Assembly (NCBI GenBank): GCA_026770585.1
Contig: MU647146.1
Span: 173,366 to 191,829, forward strand
DNA from: Baffinella frigidus
Taxonomy: Eukaryota; Cryptophyceae; Cryptomonadales; Baffinellaceae
Length of the DNA: 18,464 bases
Direction of reading: 5' to 3'
Position 1 is the stretch's first letter, and the number at the start of each line of letters is the position of its first letter. Below the pieces are notes generated by a model. It saw nothing but the letters and a program-made list of their open reading frames with translations, had not been told where the DNA came from and made no database searches. Made by a program: the position numbers and the translations under genes. This document shows, in pieces, positions 6,172-13,132 of this stretch.

Positions 6172-6330
6172 TCGTCTTGGAAGATAACTGAATCAGGTCC
6201 TTTTCGATGGGAGGTTGAATAGTAGAAATTAGTTAGGGCATAGTAAATTTAATAAGGCCTTCAAGTTAAATGAAAATGCTAATCAGGAAACTGATTCAGT
6301 TGTCTTTCGAGATGCATGTGGCCTGGTCCC
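6172..6330 (-). mobile_element. MITE family A, copy 1, abutting the exon 4 donor
   Basis: Contains GAAGATAACTGAATCAG on the left and CTGATTCAGTTGTCTTTC on the right as inverted ends. It is about 80% similar along its length to 12059-12203. The similarity between copies extends to GGTCCCACC on the right (6326-6334), so on the minus strand the intron begins with the element end itself: CAG|GTGGGACCA. No coding capacity. Confidence 0.75.
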
Positions 6331-6332
6331 AC

Positions 6333-6432
6333 CTGGGCCGAGCATTTGCTCTCGTAGGCAGCCTCCTTGGCAACCTCCTTGGCGAGCGTGACGGGGTGAG
6401 AGCACTTGTCGCACGCGTCCCAGTCGCAGATC
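6333..6432 (-). CDS. Gene A exon 4: second half of the zinc-binding domain
   Basis: After GTGGCGCAG the exon opens with one base that completes the split Arg codon left by exon 3. It continues ICDWDACDKCSHPVTLAK, EVAKEAAYESKCSAQ, and ends at CAG|GTGGGA in phase 0. The CDWDACDKC block supplies the last zinc ligands of the C1/DC1-like domain begun in exon 3. Both flanking introns begin or end within a few bases of MITEs (family A at the donor, family B 7 bp from the acceptor). Confidence 0.8.
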
Positions 6433-6438
6433 CTGCGC

Positions 6439-6602
6439 CACGTTCATCCGGGAACATGTTTCATTTAAAATAAAATGGCCTATCAAACCGCTTTTTGGTC
6501 CTAATTAAAGTTACTTGGGGCCCTAATTGACCTTCGACTAACACCTATGAACAAATAGGGATCCTTTTTCTTCGAAATTAAATACGTCCCCGGATTAACG
6601 TG
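6439..6602 (-). mobile_element. MITE family B, copy 1
   Basis: The inverted ends CACGTTCATCCGGG and the complement of CACGTTAATCCGGG enclose GGCCCTAATT and CCTATGAACAAATAG. The same element in the opposite orientation occupies 8885-9039. Here it lies inside intron 3 of gene A and stops 7 bp before the 3' splice site. Confidence 0.8.
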
Positions 6603-7046
6603 CTGTCTTTCAGGACACAGTGCGCGAAGGTTCCCCGCTCTCCCGCGCGTCATCCCCCGACGTTGCCCACCCCTCACTGGCGGACTGCCCAGAGCGAAGC
6701 GACTCCTCAACCCCAACGCTGAGCTCGTCCTCCGCGGCGTTGGGGCGTCGGTGCCCGGGGTACGTCTCCAGGATGGGGGGCTTGGGTTCGGGCTCCGCTG
6801 GGTTCGGGCTCCTCTGAGGCGGTTGCGGCCCAGCATGATGGTGGCGAGAGGTTCGAAATTCGCACCAGGCAATGGGCCCAACGCTGAAACAAAGGTTCAG
6901 GAACCCTGAACCCTGAACCCTAGGTTTAGGGTTCAGGGGCAGGACCCTCAGCATCATGCCCGAGCTAAAGTGGAAGCAGACTGAGTTGAGAACACATAAA
7001 TCGTGCACCCGACAGGTCCTGCTCCATCCTGACTGGTGCGGGGTAC
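6603..7046 (-). other. Intron 3 of gene A, upstream part, with an unexplained open stretch
   Basis: The minus strand stays open over about 6610-6850 in more than one frame, including an acidic stretch (NAAEDELSVGVEES). A good-looking acceptor, CTTTGTTTCAG, ends at 6886. The zinc-domain join between exons 3 and 4 is complete without it, so I treat it as intron; an alternative exon or captured gene fragment is possible. A short heptamer patch (CCCTGAACCCTGAACCC) lies at 6903-6921. Confidence 0.35.
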
Positions 7047-7216
7047 CTGCAGCCAAGCATCGTGGTGCCCTGCTCGAGGAAGTCGCCCGTGTCGCAGGCG
7101 TCGCACACGTACTCATCGTGCGGCGTCAGGAACAGGAACAGCGGGTGCCCCGCCGGGCACACCTTGTAGCCCTCCCCGCCCTTCTTTGACTTCTTGCCTG
7201 CTGCGTCCCCTTTCAC
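7047..7216 (-). CDS. Gene A exon 3: first half of a C1/DC1-like zinc-binding domain
   Basis: Enters in phase 0 after CAGCAGCAG and reads VKGDAAGKKSKKGG, then YKVCPAGHPLFLFLTPHDEY, VCDACDTGDFLEQGTTMLGC, ending with two bases of an Arg codon at AG|GTACCC. Joined to exon 4 the ligand pattern is C-x3-H-x13-C-x2-C-x14-C-x2-C-x4-C-x2-C. This is the C1/DC1-type treble layout with Cys in place of one usual His. Such domains bind two zinc ions and mediate lipid or protein contacts. The partner here is unknown. The lysine-rich start suggests nuclear or RNA-associated localisation (inference). Confidence 0.8.
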
Positions 7217-7424
7217 CTGCTGCTGGCGTCTCGTTGCTCAGACATAACGTTGTGCGGTCTGTAGCCTCCAGGCATTTTTTGCAGAAATCCCAGGGGCTGA
7301 CAACGGCAGAAATCCTTGGGGCTGACAACGCGGGGACAACGTCTTCAGCGTGAAGCTCACGGTGCACAGCACAGATGCAAGCTCCCGGGATTCGCTTAGG
7401 TCCAGTGTGGCAGCTTGTCTGGAC
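7217..7424 (-). other. Intron 2 of gene A
   Basis: 208 bases, GTCCAG...CAGCAG on the minus strand. It contains a short internal direct repeat (GATTTCTGC with flanking GTTGTCAGCCCC, twice within 50 bases). I see no exon inside. Confidence 0.5.
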
Positions 7425-7526
7425 CTGAGTCGCCGAGAAATTCCAGTGGGACCCAGACCCCTGCTCCGGCATCGGAGGCACATCGTCGTCGTCGTCCTCA
7501 CCATCCCCGTCCCTCTTCCTCTTCCC
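7425..7526 (-). CDS. Gene A exon 2: basic-then-acidic linker
   Basis: Follows GAATTACAG and encodes GKRKRDGDGEDDDDDV, PPMPEQGSGSHWNFSATQ, 34 codons in phase 0 at both ends, leaving at CAG|GTCCAG. The KRKR followed by a run of five Asp is a typical disordered linker and possible nuclear-localisation signal. The acceptor choice gives an 89-base intron 1. A frame continuing upstream (SELISERGELQ) means a nearer acceptor cannot be excluded, although phase 0 on both sides favours this one. Confidence 0.65.
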
Positions 7527-7615
7527 CTGTAATTCCCCACGCTCGCTGATCAGTTCACTCGCTCCAACTTGCGATGTCAAACAGTCTTGTGCCCGTGAGC
7601 TGGGCGGCTTGTCAC

Positions 7616-7756
7616 CTGACGCTTCTGTTTGCGAGACATCGCTCCGTCCTCGCTGGGCGGTGGAGCATCGCCCTTCCTGCCCGCCCCGCCGCCGCCTGCC
7701 TTTCCTTTCCAGCCGTTTCGTCTGTCAGCGGAAGAAATTCCGCTCTTCTTCGGCAT
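7616..7756 (-). CDS. Gene A exon 1: start of a small basic zinc-binding protein
   Basis: The ATG at 7756-7754 lies in CTCACCATGCCG, a reasonable eukaryotic context. It opens MPKKSGISSADRRNGWKG, is rich in Gly/Lys/Arg, and ends MSRKQKRQ at CAG|GTGACA in phase 0. The frame stays open upstream to 7804, but those codons (WGWASLLLLLT) are pyrimidine-tract-like and probably untranslated or intronic. The N-terminus is basic and disordered, with no signal peptide, so the product is likely cytoplasmic or nuclear. No precise orthologue is recognised. Confidence 0.7.
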
Positions 7757-7828
7757 GGTGAGAAGTAGGAGAAGAGACGCCCACCCCCAAAATCTGCCTG
7801 TCACGTGCCTTTCTTCTGGTTATGAACC

Positions 7829-7907
7829 TCACATTCCCCTAGAATTTAGCCTCAGTCGTTTCCCACTGCCATAGCCTACAAATCGGAGAGTTTGACCAGG
7901 GGAATAC
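7829..7907 (-). CDS. Tentative terminal exon upstream of gene A
   Basis: After GTTTGAGTTCAG on the minus strand one base completes the split codon from 8032-8126. The frame then reads YSPGQTLRFVGYGSGKRL, RLNSRGM and TGA at 7831-7829. Phase agrees with the upstream exon. There is no recognised family. An alternative join from 8032 to an acceptor at 7794-7795 would be in frame with gene A exon 1, making all of these one gene. Confidence 0.25.
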
Positions 7908-8031
7908 CTGAACTCAAACCTCGATTCAATGCACTTCCTTGTTCGCGACCCTCTTGTTTGTGGAGGGTCACAGAAGAGGGTCACAGATCGTGCCGTCAAG
8001 ATTCTTGCCGGTCAAAGTTTCTTGTACTCAC

Positions 8032-8126
8032 GAGGAAACACGTTGGGGCACAGACAGAATCTCCACCTCCGTGCCCCCTGCAGGGTTTGCGAAGTTTGCA
8101 GCGTCGATCGTCTTGCGCGCTGCCGC
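8032..8126 (-). CDS. Tentative minus-strand internal exon
   Basis: Bounded by CACTGGTCAG and by TC|GTGAGTAC, the best consensus donor in the region. It encodes 31 codons (AAARKTIDAANFANPAGG, TEVEILSVPQRVS) and leaves with two bases of a codon. The composition is protein-like. The upstream exon is not identified and would have to lie antisense to the large plus-strand gene, which lowers confidence. Confidence 0.35.
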
Positions 8127-8339
8127 CTGACCAGTGCCGCGGCGTCGTGGGGAAGCCCGCTGACTCAGGGCAACTGAGAATTAGGGTTTGTTTGATCGGC
8201 CCGGGAAGGGGGGCGAAGGCTCCTCGGGCTCCTCGCGAGCGCGAGAACCGCCAAGATATCGCTGAGGGCGCGGATCTGCGATCTGGACGGGGAATTGGCG
8301 ACTTGGGAGACTTGTCGCGACTGACTCCGACGCGTCCGG
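8127..8339. promoter_or_regulatory. Upstream region of the large plus-strand gene
   Basis: GC-rich non-repetitive sequence between the tentative minus-strand exon and the ATG at 8340. It must hold the 5' untranslated region and core promoter of the plus-strand gene. I see no TATA box or other recognisable motif. Confidence 0.3.
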
Positions 8340-8791
8340 ATGGTGGCACTCAATTTACACACATTACACCGCACCCATCGATCCTTCGGAAGCACCATCA
8401 GGCGGGATTTGCTTCTGGCGCACATGGTGGTGCTCGCCACCGTCTCGATGCTCCCAACAAGCTGGGGGTATGAGTCGACGGAGGTCTGCGTGGCAGACGC
8501 TGTGGAGCTGGAAGGAGCCAAGGCTGGCCTGAGGTGCCAAACCTGGCGCGGAACGACCGCTGAAGACGACGACATCGAGGGGTTGGACGCGTGCCTCACG
8601 TTCTGCTGCGAGCAGCGGTTCCAGGTGACGCACGTCCACTGGCAGTCCAACAACAAAGCGTGCGAGTGCGGCGTGTGCGCGGAGACCAAGGACGAGGGCG
8701 ACGAGAAGCGCCACCTCTACCTGCTCGACCCGGGGGTGCCAGGGATCGCGTCATGCGCAGCAGGGCAGTACAACTCCGATGGCCATACCAC
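8340..8791 (+). CDS. Gene C exon 1: signal peptide, Cys-rich domain copy 1, start of ephrin-like repeat
   Basis: Starts at ATG 8340 or the in-frame ATG 8424. The stretch RRDLLLAHMVVLATVSMLPT is a signal-peptide-like hydrophobic segment. From residue 50 a Cys-rich domain follows: C-x15-C-x-TW, then EGLDACLTFCCEQ, VTHVHW, CECGVC and KDEGDEKRHLY. A paralogous copy lies at 9938-10180. The exon then enters an ephrin-receptor-like repeat (CAAGQYNSDGHTT) and ends at ACCAC|GTCAGT with two bases of a Thr codon. The protein is predicted secreted or type I surface-anchored. The Cys-rich module faintly resembles PAN/Apple domains but I cannot assign it. Confidence 0.75.
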
Positions 8792-8884
8792 GTCAGTCCC
8801 CCCCCTTCTCCCCTGCCTCGAAGACCGCTGGAACCACCGCTCCAGCGAAATACGCCCCCACCGCACGACAAGCCATCCCCACCC

Positions 8885-9039
8885 TAATCCAGGGACATGT
8901 TTAACTTGAAAGAAACTTATTTCCTATTTGTTCATAGGAGTTCGCCGAAGGTTAATTAGGGCCCTAATTAAATCCAATTAGGGCCAGAATCCGGTTTGAC
9001 ATGCCATTTTCTTTTAAATTAACATGTTCCCGGATGAAC
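8885..9039 (+). mobile_element. MITE family B, copy 2, inside intron 1 of gene C
   Basis: Reverse-orientation copy of 6439-6602, with ends CTAATCCAGGGACATG and CATGTTCCCGGATGAAC and the shared core CCTATTTGTTCATAGG and AGGGCCCTAATT. It makes up more than half of the 283-base intron 8792-9074, which starts GTCAGT and ends CGGCAG. Confidence 0.8.
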
Positions 9040-9074
9040 CTGCGGTTGCTGATACCATCTACCCCTGGCGGCAG

Positions 9075-9123
9075 ATGCACATCGTGTCCGGCATCCTCGA
9101 CGTCGGACGCGGGGAGCACGACG
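9075..9123 (+). CDS. Gene C exon 2: middle of ephrin-like repeat
   Basis: A 49-base microexon. Its first base completes the Thr codon of exon 1, and it then reads CTSCPASSTSDAGSTT and ends at ACG|GTTGGG in phase 0. Joined with its neighbours it gives CAAGQYNSDGHTT-CTSCPASSTSDAGSTT-VSECYCAPG. This matches repeat units in exon 4 such as the segment ending GSDSVGDCICGAG. Rebuilding a repeat across two junctions is strong evidence for the exon despite its length. Confidence 0.75.
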
Positions 9124-9163
9124 GTTGGGGCCGCGCGCCCAGAGACCCATCCACACCCATCCA

Positions 9164-9267
9164 GAGAGATTCATAATTTATTGCCAAACAATCAGCGTCA
9201 GTGCCACTTACTGTAACCCCGTGTCGGCCGCTCATACGAGCATTTTCCGGATGGATTCTAACTCCAC
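9164..9267 (+). repeat. Dispersed repeat J, copy 1 (intron 2)
   Basis: Shares GAGAGATTxATAATxTATxGCCAxACAA, AGCGTCAG, CCCCGTGTCGGCCG and ACGAGCATTTTCCGGA with 9402-9524. Both copies lie in intron 2 of gene C (9124-9546, GTTGGG...GCGCAG). Confidence 0.85.
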
Positions 9268-9401
9268 ATCCTGCAAAAACCCATCCAGAACATTCCCAAC
9301 GCTCCGTTCCTCGACCTCGATCTTGAGATCTAGGCCTCACCCCTTTCAATATTGGTAGTCTTTCGATGGCTCGAACCGTGAAGAGCCGTCGTGTGAATCG
9401 C

Positions 9402-9524
9402 GAGAGATTGATAATGTATCGCCACACAACCAGCGTCAGCGCCACACATGCTACGCATTGTGCCACTGTTGTACCCCGTGTCGGCCGCCGATACGAGCAT
9501 TTTCCGGACGGATTCTAACTCCAC
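9402..9524 (+). repeat. Dispersed repeat J, copy 2 (intron 2)
   Basis: Direct second copy of the 9164-9267 repeat, 238 bp downstream, with about 20 extra bases in the middle. It ends 22 bp before the acceptor at 9545-9546. Confidence 0.85.
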
Positions 9525-9546
9525 CTCTCGCGATGGTGTGGCGCAG

Positions 9547-9587
9547 GTTTCGGAGTGCTACTGCGCACCAGGGGCGACGTGTTCCAA
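9547..9587 (+). CDS. Gene C exon 3: end of ephrin-like repeat
   Basis: A 41-base microexon after GGTGTGGCGCAG. It reads VSECYCAPGATCS and leaves with two bases of a Lys codon at AA|GTAAGTGC, an excellent donor. It completes the ephrin-like repeat of exons 1-2 (VxxCxCxxG) and leads into the second Cys-rich domain. Its acceptor context GTGGCGCAG is the same as that of gene A exon 4. Confidence 0.75.
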
Positions 9588-9596
9588 GTAAGTGCT

Positions 9597-9748
9597 CAAC
9601 ACCAAACCCTAAACAGTGCTGAACCCTAAACGCTAAGCTCCAAGTAAGTAATGAAGTGCTAAATCCTAAACCCTAATCTCGGAGTAAGTGCTAAACCCTA
9701 AACCCTAAACCCTGAACCCCAAACCCCAAACCCCAAACCCAATAAAAC
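9597..9748 (-). repeat. CCCTAAA array in intron 3 of gene C
   Basis: Units AACCCTAAACCCTAAAC with an internal near-repeat of AAGTAAGTGCTAAACCCTAAAC type. The plus strand, which is the transcribed sense, reads CCCTAAA. It lies in the 350-base intron 9588-9937 (GTAAGT...TTCAG). The rest of the intron (9750-9937) is non-repetitive, with no exon seen. Confidence 0.9.
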
Positions 9749-9937
9749 CCCGCATGCCGAGTGTCGCGTATCATGCTCGAAGGTTCACGTGTTGAAACGT
9801 CGGCTCAAGAAAAACGCAGCTTAGTGTTCCATGCGCCTGCTACCTCGGACCCGAATCCGGGTTCGCAGCTCTCACGGATTGTTACCCGAATCCTGTGGCA
9901 CGCTCCCGTCATGATGCCCCTTGACGCTTGTGTTCAG

Positions 9938-11045
9938 GACATGCACCGAGGCGTGGCGCGAGGTGTTCTCGCCGGTGAAGGATGGGATCACGTGCAAAAC
10001 ATGGAGCGGATCGACGGCGAGCGATGACACGATGGAGGGGTTGGCGGTGTGCCTGGCGTTCTGCTGCGAACAAGCGCCCGACGTGACGCACGTGCAGTGG
10101 AGAGACAAGACCGCCGCGGATGAGTGCGCGTGCGGGGTGTGCGTGGAGTATAAGGACGAGGGCGACGGGGGCAGGCACATGTACACGGCTGGGTGCGCAG
10201 GGTTGGACTGCGTTGAATGCGCGGTAGGCACGTACAAGTCCTCGACGGGGACAGGGGCGTGCTCGAGCTGCCCAGCGGGGACCAACTCATCTGGTGGGAG
10301 CGACGGTGTGTATGACTGCATCTGCGTTGCGGGGTACACGGCGGGCTCTGACGGGGCGGAGTGCACGGCGTGCGGAGCAGGGACGTACAAGTCCTCGACG
10401 GGGACAGGGGCGTGCTCGACGTGCCCATCTGGGACGAGCTCGGGGGCGGGGAGTGACTCTGTCGGGGACTGCATCTGTGGTGCGGGGCACACGGCGGGAT
10501 CGGACGGGGTGGCGTGCTCGGCGTGCGAGGCGGGGACGTACAAGTCGACGACAGGGACTGGGGAGTGCTCGACGTGCCCATCTGGGACGAGCTCGGGGGC
10601 GGGGAGTGACTCTGTCGGGGACTGCAGCTGCGTTGCGGGGTTTGCGGGGGAGGACGGCGGACCTTGCGCGGCGTGCGCAGCCGGGACATACGGGCAGGAG
10701 TCTGGCCAGACAGTGTGCATCAAGTGCGCCGCAGACACGTTCTCAACCGTCGAGGGCTCCGCGAGCGCCGCGGTCTGCGAAGCGTGCGCCGCAGGGTGGA
10801 TGGCAGCCTCGGGAAGCGCAGCGTGCACGGATGACGTGCGGGGGGTCATGCTCTCCCTCTCGATCGCGGCGAATTCCTCCTACTTCTCACAGCACCAGGA
10901 CGTGTATGCGGCCGCGCTCGCGCAGCTCGCAGGGATCCACCCGCGGCATTTGACGCTCATGTCCGCTGTGGAGCCCTCGCGGAGGCGGCTGCTGTTCTCT
11001 GAGAACCAGCTCACGGTCAAGTTTCTGCTCAAGGCGCCGGCGTCG
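9938..11045 (+). CDS. Gene C exon 4: Cys-rich domain copy 2, four ephrin-like repeats, RRRLL globular segment
   Basis: The first base completes the Lys codon from exon 3, giving CSK|TCTEAWREVF. To about 10185 it is the second copy of the exon 1 domain: C-x16-C-x-TW, EGLAVCLAFCCEQ, VTHVQW, CACGVC, KDEGDGGRHMY. From there to about 10830 come four ephrin-receptor-like (GCC2/GCC3-type) units of about 51 residues; units 2 and 3 share a 62-bp stretch with no differences. The tail (VMLSLSIAANSSYFSQ through RRRLLFSENQLTVKF) resembles a small alpha/beta domain often seen with RRRLL tracts in algal surface proteins. It ends TCG|GTACCC in phase 0. Extracellular and disulphide-rich. Confidence 0.85.
10205..10670 (+). 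repeat. 153-bp coding tandem repeats
   Basis: The 51-codon ephrin-like units repeat at 153-bp spacing. For example, 10412-10473 and 10565-10626 agree over 62 bases, and the ACGTACAAGTCCTCGACGGG-type block recurs at about 10229 and 10382. The low divergence implies recent unit duplication or gene conversion. Confidence 0.9.
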
Positions 11046-11385
11046 GTACCCACGCCAGGCCCTTGGTGGGGGTATTCCAGGGTCGTTCTTGGAGCCGTTT
11101 TCTTTTAAAAATTGACTTTTGAATACCGGGTTCCCTTGAGTCCCTCGTGGCGCTTCTGACCCCGACGCTCTGCAGCATCGAGGATTGAGTGCGCGCAAAT
11201 CTCTGAGGCGAGATTTGAGTCTGCAGCCGTTTGAGCACGCTGCGCGAGAGGATCGAGTGCGCGCGCCGAGGTTGATGCGATCTATTTCTACCTCAGCCAA
11301 CTCTCCCTTGCTGAGATAGACGTGGGAAGGTTCGCTGAGCCCTTGGAGCCCTTGTCTTTAAGATGTACCTGGGGATGGTGGGCAG
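11046..11385 (+). other. Intron 4 of gene C
   Basis: 340 bases, GTACCC...GGGCAG. It holds short repeats of GGATTGAGTGCGCGC type (about 11182 and 11250) and a small GGTATTC/GAATACC inverted pair, but no heptamer array. A stretch at about 11266-11355 is open in one plus frame (AIYFYLSQLSLAEIDV), so an additional exon is conceivable. The phase-0 join 11045 to 11386 needs none. Confidence 0.45.
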
Positions 11386-11451
11386 TTGCTGCTGAGCCTC
11401 GTGGACTTCTTCGAGGACACCGCGTTCGCCCAACTGCTCAACGACATCTTG
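11386..11451 (+). CDS. Gene C exon 5: helical microexon
   Basis: Follows GGTGGGCAG and has 22 phase-0 codons, LLLSLVDFFEDTAFAQLLND-IL, ending TTG|GTAGCA. The amphipathic helical pattern fits the end of the globular segment begun in exon 4 and runs into exon 6. There is no independent domain match. Confidence 0.6.
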
Positions 11452-11490
11452 GTAGCATGCCCCCCCACTACACTCGGAGTCAGAACATTT

Positions 11491-11591
11491 CGCCTAAGTC
11501 AACTCCCCCTGAAAGCCAGCGCCTTAAGTCAAATGCCGGGCCTGGGACCCGGGTCCATCTAAACGAAAACAGGGGAAAGTTGACTTAGGTG
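11491..11591. mobile_element. Foldback element, 21-bp arms, in intron 5
   Basis: CGCCTAAGTCAACTCCCCCTG (11491-11511) pairs imperfectly with 11570-11591 (reverse complement of CACCTAAGTCAACTTTCCCCTG type). The arm resembles the inner motif of the hairpin at 3556-3705, so the two may be related families. It begins 40 bp after the exon 5 donor. Confidence 0.75.
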
Positions 11592-11682
11592 AGCTGGTTG
11601 ACTTAGCTGAAATCTTGTGGCTTGGAGTGCACTACAACACCGTGGATCCCTAGCGCCGACGTTGCGCACGGGAATGCCCTGA

Positions 11683-11965
11683 GCCCTGAGCCCTAAACCC
11701 TAAAACAAAACCTAGACCCTGAGCCCTCAACCCTAAACCCTAGACCCTGAACCCTTAACCCTGAACCCTAAACCCTAAACCGGAAACCCTGGACCCTAAA
11801 CCCTAAACCTTATACCCTACACCCTACACCCTAAACCCTACACCCTACACCCTACACCCTACACCCTACACCCTACCCTACACCCCAAACCCTAAAACAT
11901 AAATCATAAACCGTAAAGCCTAAACCCCAAACCCTAAACCCTAAACCCTACACCCTAAACGCTCA
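11683..11965 (-). repeat. CCCTAAA/CCCTACA array in intron 5 of gene C
   Basis: Units CCCTAAA, CCCTGAA and a homogeneous CCCTACA block (about 11814-11885). The plus strand reads the C-rich repeat, sense to gene C. The array runs to within a few bases of the 3' splice site: CACCCTAAACGCTCAG|ATG. Confidence 0.9.
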
Positions 11966-11966
11966 G

Positions 11967-12053
11967 ATGGAGAACGGGCTACCTGGAGCAGTTTTGGAAA
12001 CCCTTGAGACTACGTGCGGTGTTGGGTCTGCGCCAGGGGGCACCGAATGCGAG
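11967..12053 (+). CDS. Gene C exon 6: start of next ephrin-like repeat
   Basis: 29 phase-0 codons between CGCTCAG and GAG|GTATTT: MENGLPGAVLETLETT then CGVGSAPGGTECE. Joined to exon 7 it reads GGTECE-ECAVGTYK, which parallels AGLDCVECAVGTYK in exon 4. The junction again completes a recognisable repeat. The N-terminal half continues the helical segment of exon 5. Confidence 0.7.
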
Positions 12054-12054
12054 G

Positions 12055-12207
12055 TATTTCATCTCGCAAGATAACTGAATCAGTTCCTTTTCAATAGGAG
12101 GTTGAATAGGATAAATTAGCTAGGGCAAAGTAAATTCAATTAGGCCTCCTAATTAGATGAAAACGCTAATTAGGTTAACTGATTCAGTTATCTTTCGAGA
12201 TGATATT
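12055..12207 (+). mobile_element. MITE family A, copy 2, at the exon 6 donor
   Basis: Element 12059-12203 with inverted ends TCATCTCGCAAGATAACTG and the complement of TCATCTCGAAAGATAACTG. It is flanked by TATT on both sides (12055-12058, 12204-12207). It begins one base after the exon 6 donor dinucleotide starts, so the target duplication overlaps the GTATTT splice site. It is similar to 6172-6330, which also abuts a donor. Confidence 0.8.
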
Positions 12208-12690
12208 GGTCCCACCCGCTCTCATATTCCTTTTTATCAGCACTTCTGCAACATTTCGATGCACCGCCAACTCATGCTTCTCAACATGCTTAGGTCCTGA
12301 GCATAGAATTGACGCTAGGCTTCTCGAGAGATTGGTATTGTATTGCCGAACAACCAGCGCCAGAACCGTACCTTACGCGCCATTATAGCTCTTGTCTTTG
12401 AGGCGGGCTCGTTTCTTAAGGCTCATATGATTTTGTTTCACTCAACTCAAGGCTCAAGGGCCTGTTTTAGGACCTGTATCGAGAGTAATAAAGGAGAAGA
12501 AGAAGAAGAAGCTTACGTGCCAGAGCGGAATTCCGGACGCGCTACTGGTTCATTCAGATAAACTACCTTCTGTTTTCTATTGCCAACAAATGCCCGCGCA
12601 TCAATTCCATTTTCTAACAAAACTTTGCGTTCTTAAGCCGTTAATTTAGCACTTGTAGGACGTGCCCGTTGTTTAACCGCTGCTCTACGC
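12208..12690 (+). other. Middle of intron 6 with repeat J copy 3
   Basis: Mostly unique AT-richer sequence. A partial third copy of repeat J (GAGAGATTGGTATTGTATTGCC and onward) lies at about 12326-12365, and a GAA microsatellite at 12494-12512. No exon is evident; the open frames at 12200-12388 and 12343-12561 show no domain or coding bias. Confidence 0.5.
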
Positions 12691-12699
12691 ATTGACCTT

Positions 12700-13130
12700 T
12701 GCTACCTACTATAACAGGGCTTCTCCACTTACTGTAACTGGGCTTCTTTAACTGTGCTTCTGACGTTGGCTACCTACTAGAACTGGGCTTCTCTACTTAC
12801 TGTAACTGGGCTTCTTGTTTCTACTTTCTACTTACTGTTTCTACTTTCTACTTAGTGTAACTGGGCTTCTCTACTCACTGTAACTGTGTTTCTACTTTCT
12901 GTACTTTCTACTTACTGTAACTGGGCGTCTGTAGCTGGGCCTCCGACGTTGACTACAGGGGTACCTCGCTCATAAGAGACCGCCCCCCCCCTAGGACCAC
13001 CATAGGGCTCTAGGCATAGGCCTACTGTAGGGTCCTAGGGGGCGGCTGTTTCTTATGAGCGAGGTACCCCGGTACTTACTGTGACTCGGCTTCTTGACGT
13101 GTGCTACTTACTGTACCTGGGCTTCTCGGC
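12700..13130 (+). repeat. Minisatellite of TTACTGTAACTGGGCTTCT
   Basis: Irregular tandem copies of TTACTGTAACTGGGCTTCT with CTACTTTCTACTTACTG spacers, more than ten units. It is interrupted by the foldback at 12958-13070. The last unit, ACTGTACCTGGGCTTCTCGGCAG, is the 3' splice site of exon 7, so the minisatellite itself provides the acceptor and its pyrimidine tract. Confidence 0.85.
12958..13070. mobile_element. Foldback element in the minisatellite
   Basis: GGGGTACCTCGCTCATAAGA at 12958-12977 pairs with TCTTATGAGCGAGGTACCCC at 13051-13070, and pairing extends inward through the C-rich/G-rich stretch to CTAGGACC. Arms are about 40 bp. No coding potential. Confidence 0.85.
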
Positions 13131-13132
13131 AG

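Noticed and set aside
8380-8430. Minus-strand DRWVRCNVCK resembling a CW-type zinc finger
   Set aside because: It is antisense to the signal peptide region of gene C, and no further finger residues follow.
7892-8473. 193-codon plus-strand frame upstream of gene C
   Set aside because: No domain and low coding bias; it overlaps the likely promoter region and the better-supported exon 1 in another frame.
9001-9140. Plus frame MFPDEPAVADTIYPW... as an exon or start
   Set aside because: Looks protein-like, but the adjacent frame CTSCPASSTSDAGSTT completes the ephrin-like repeat and fits both splice phases.
9872-10849. 325-codon minus-strand frame, Pro/Ala/Ser-rich
   Set aside because: Antisense of the ephrin-like repeats of exon 4. 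The plus strand carries the conserved cysteine pattern.
12700-13130. CRISPR-like array
   Set aside because: Units are irregular, spacers are themselves repeats, and the context is a eukaryotic intron; this is a minisatellite.
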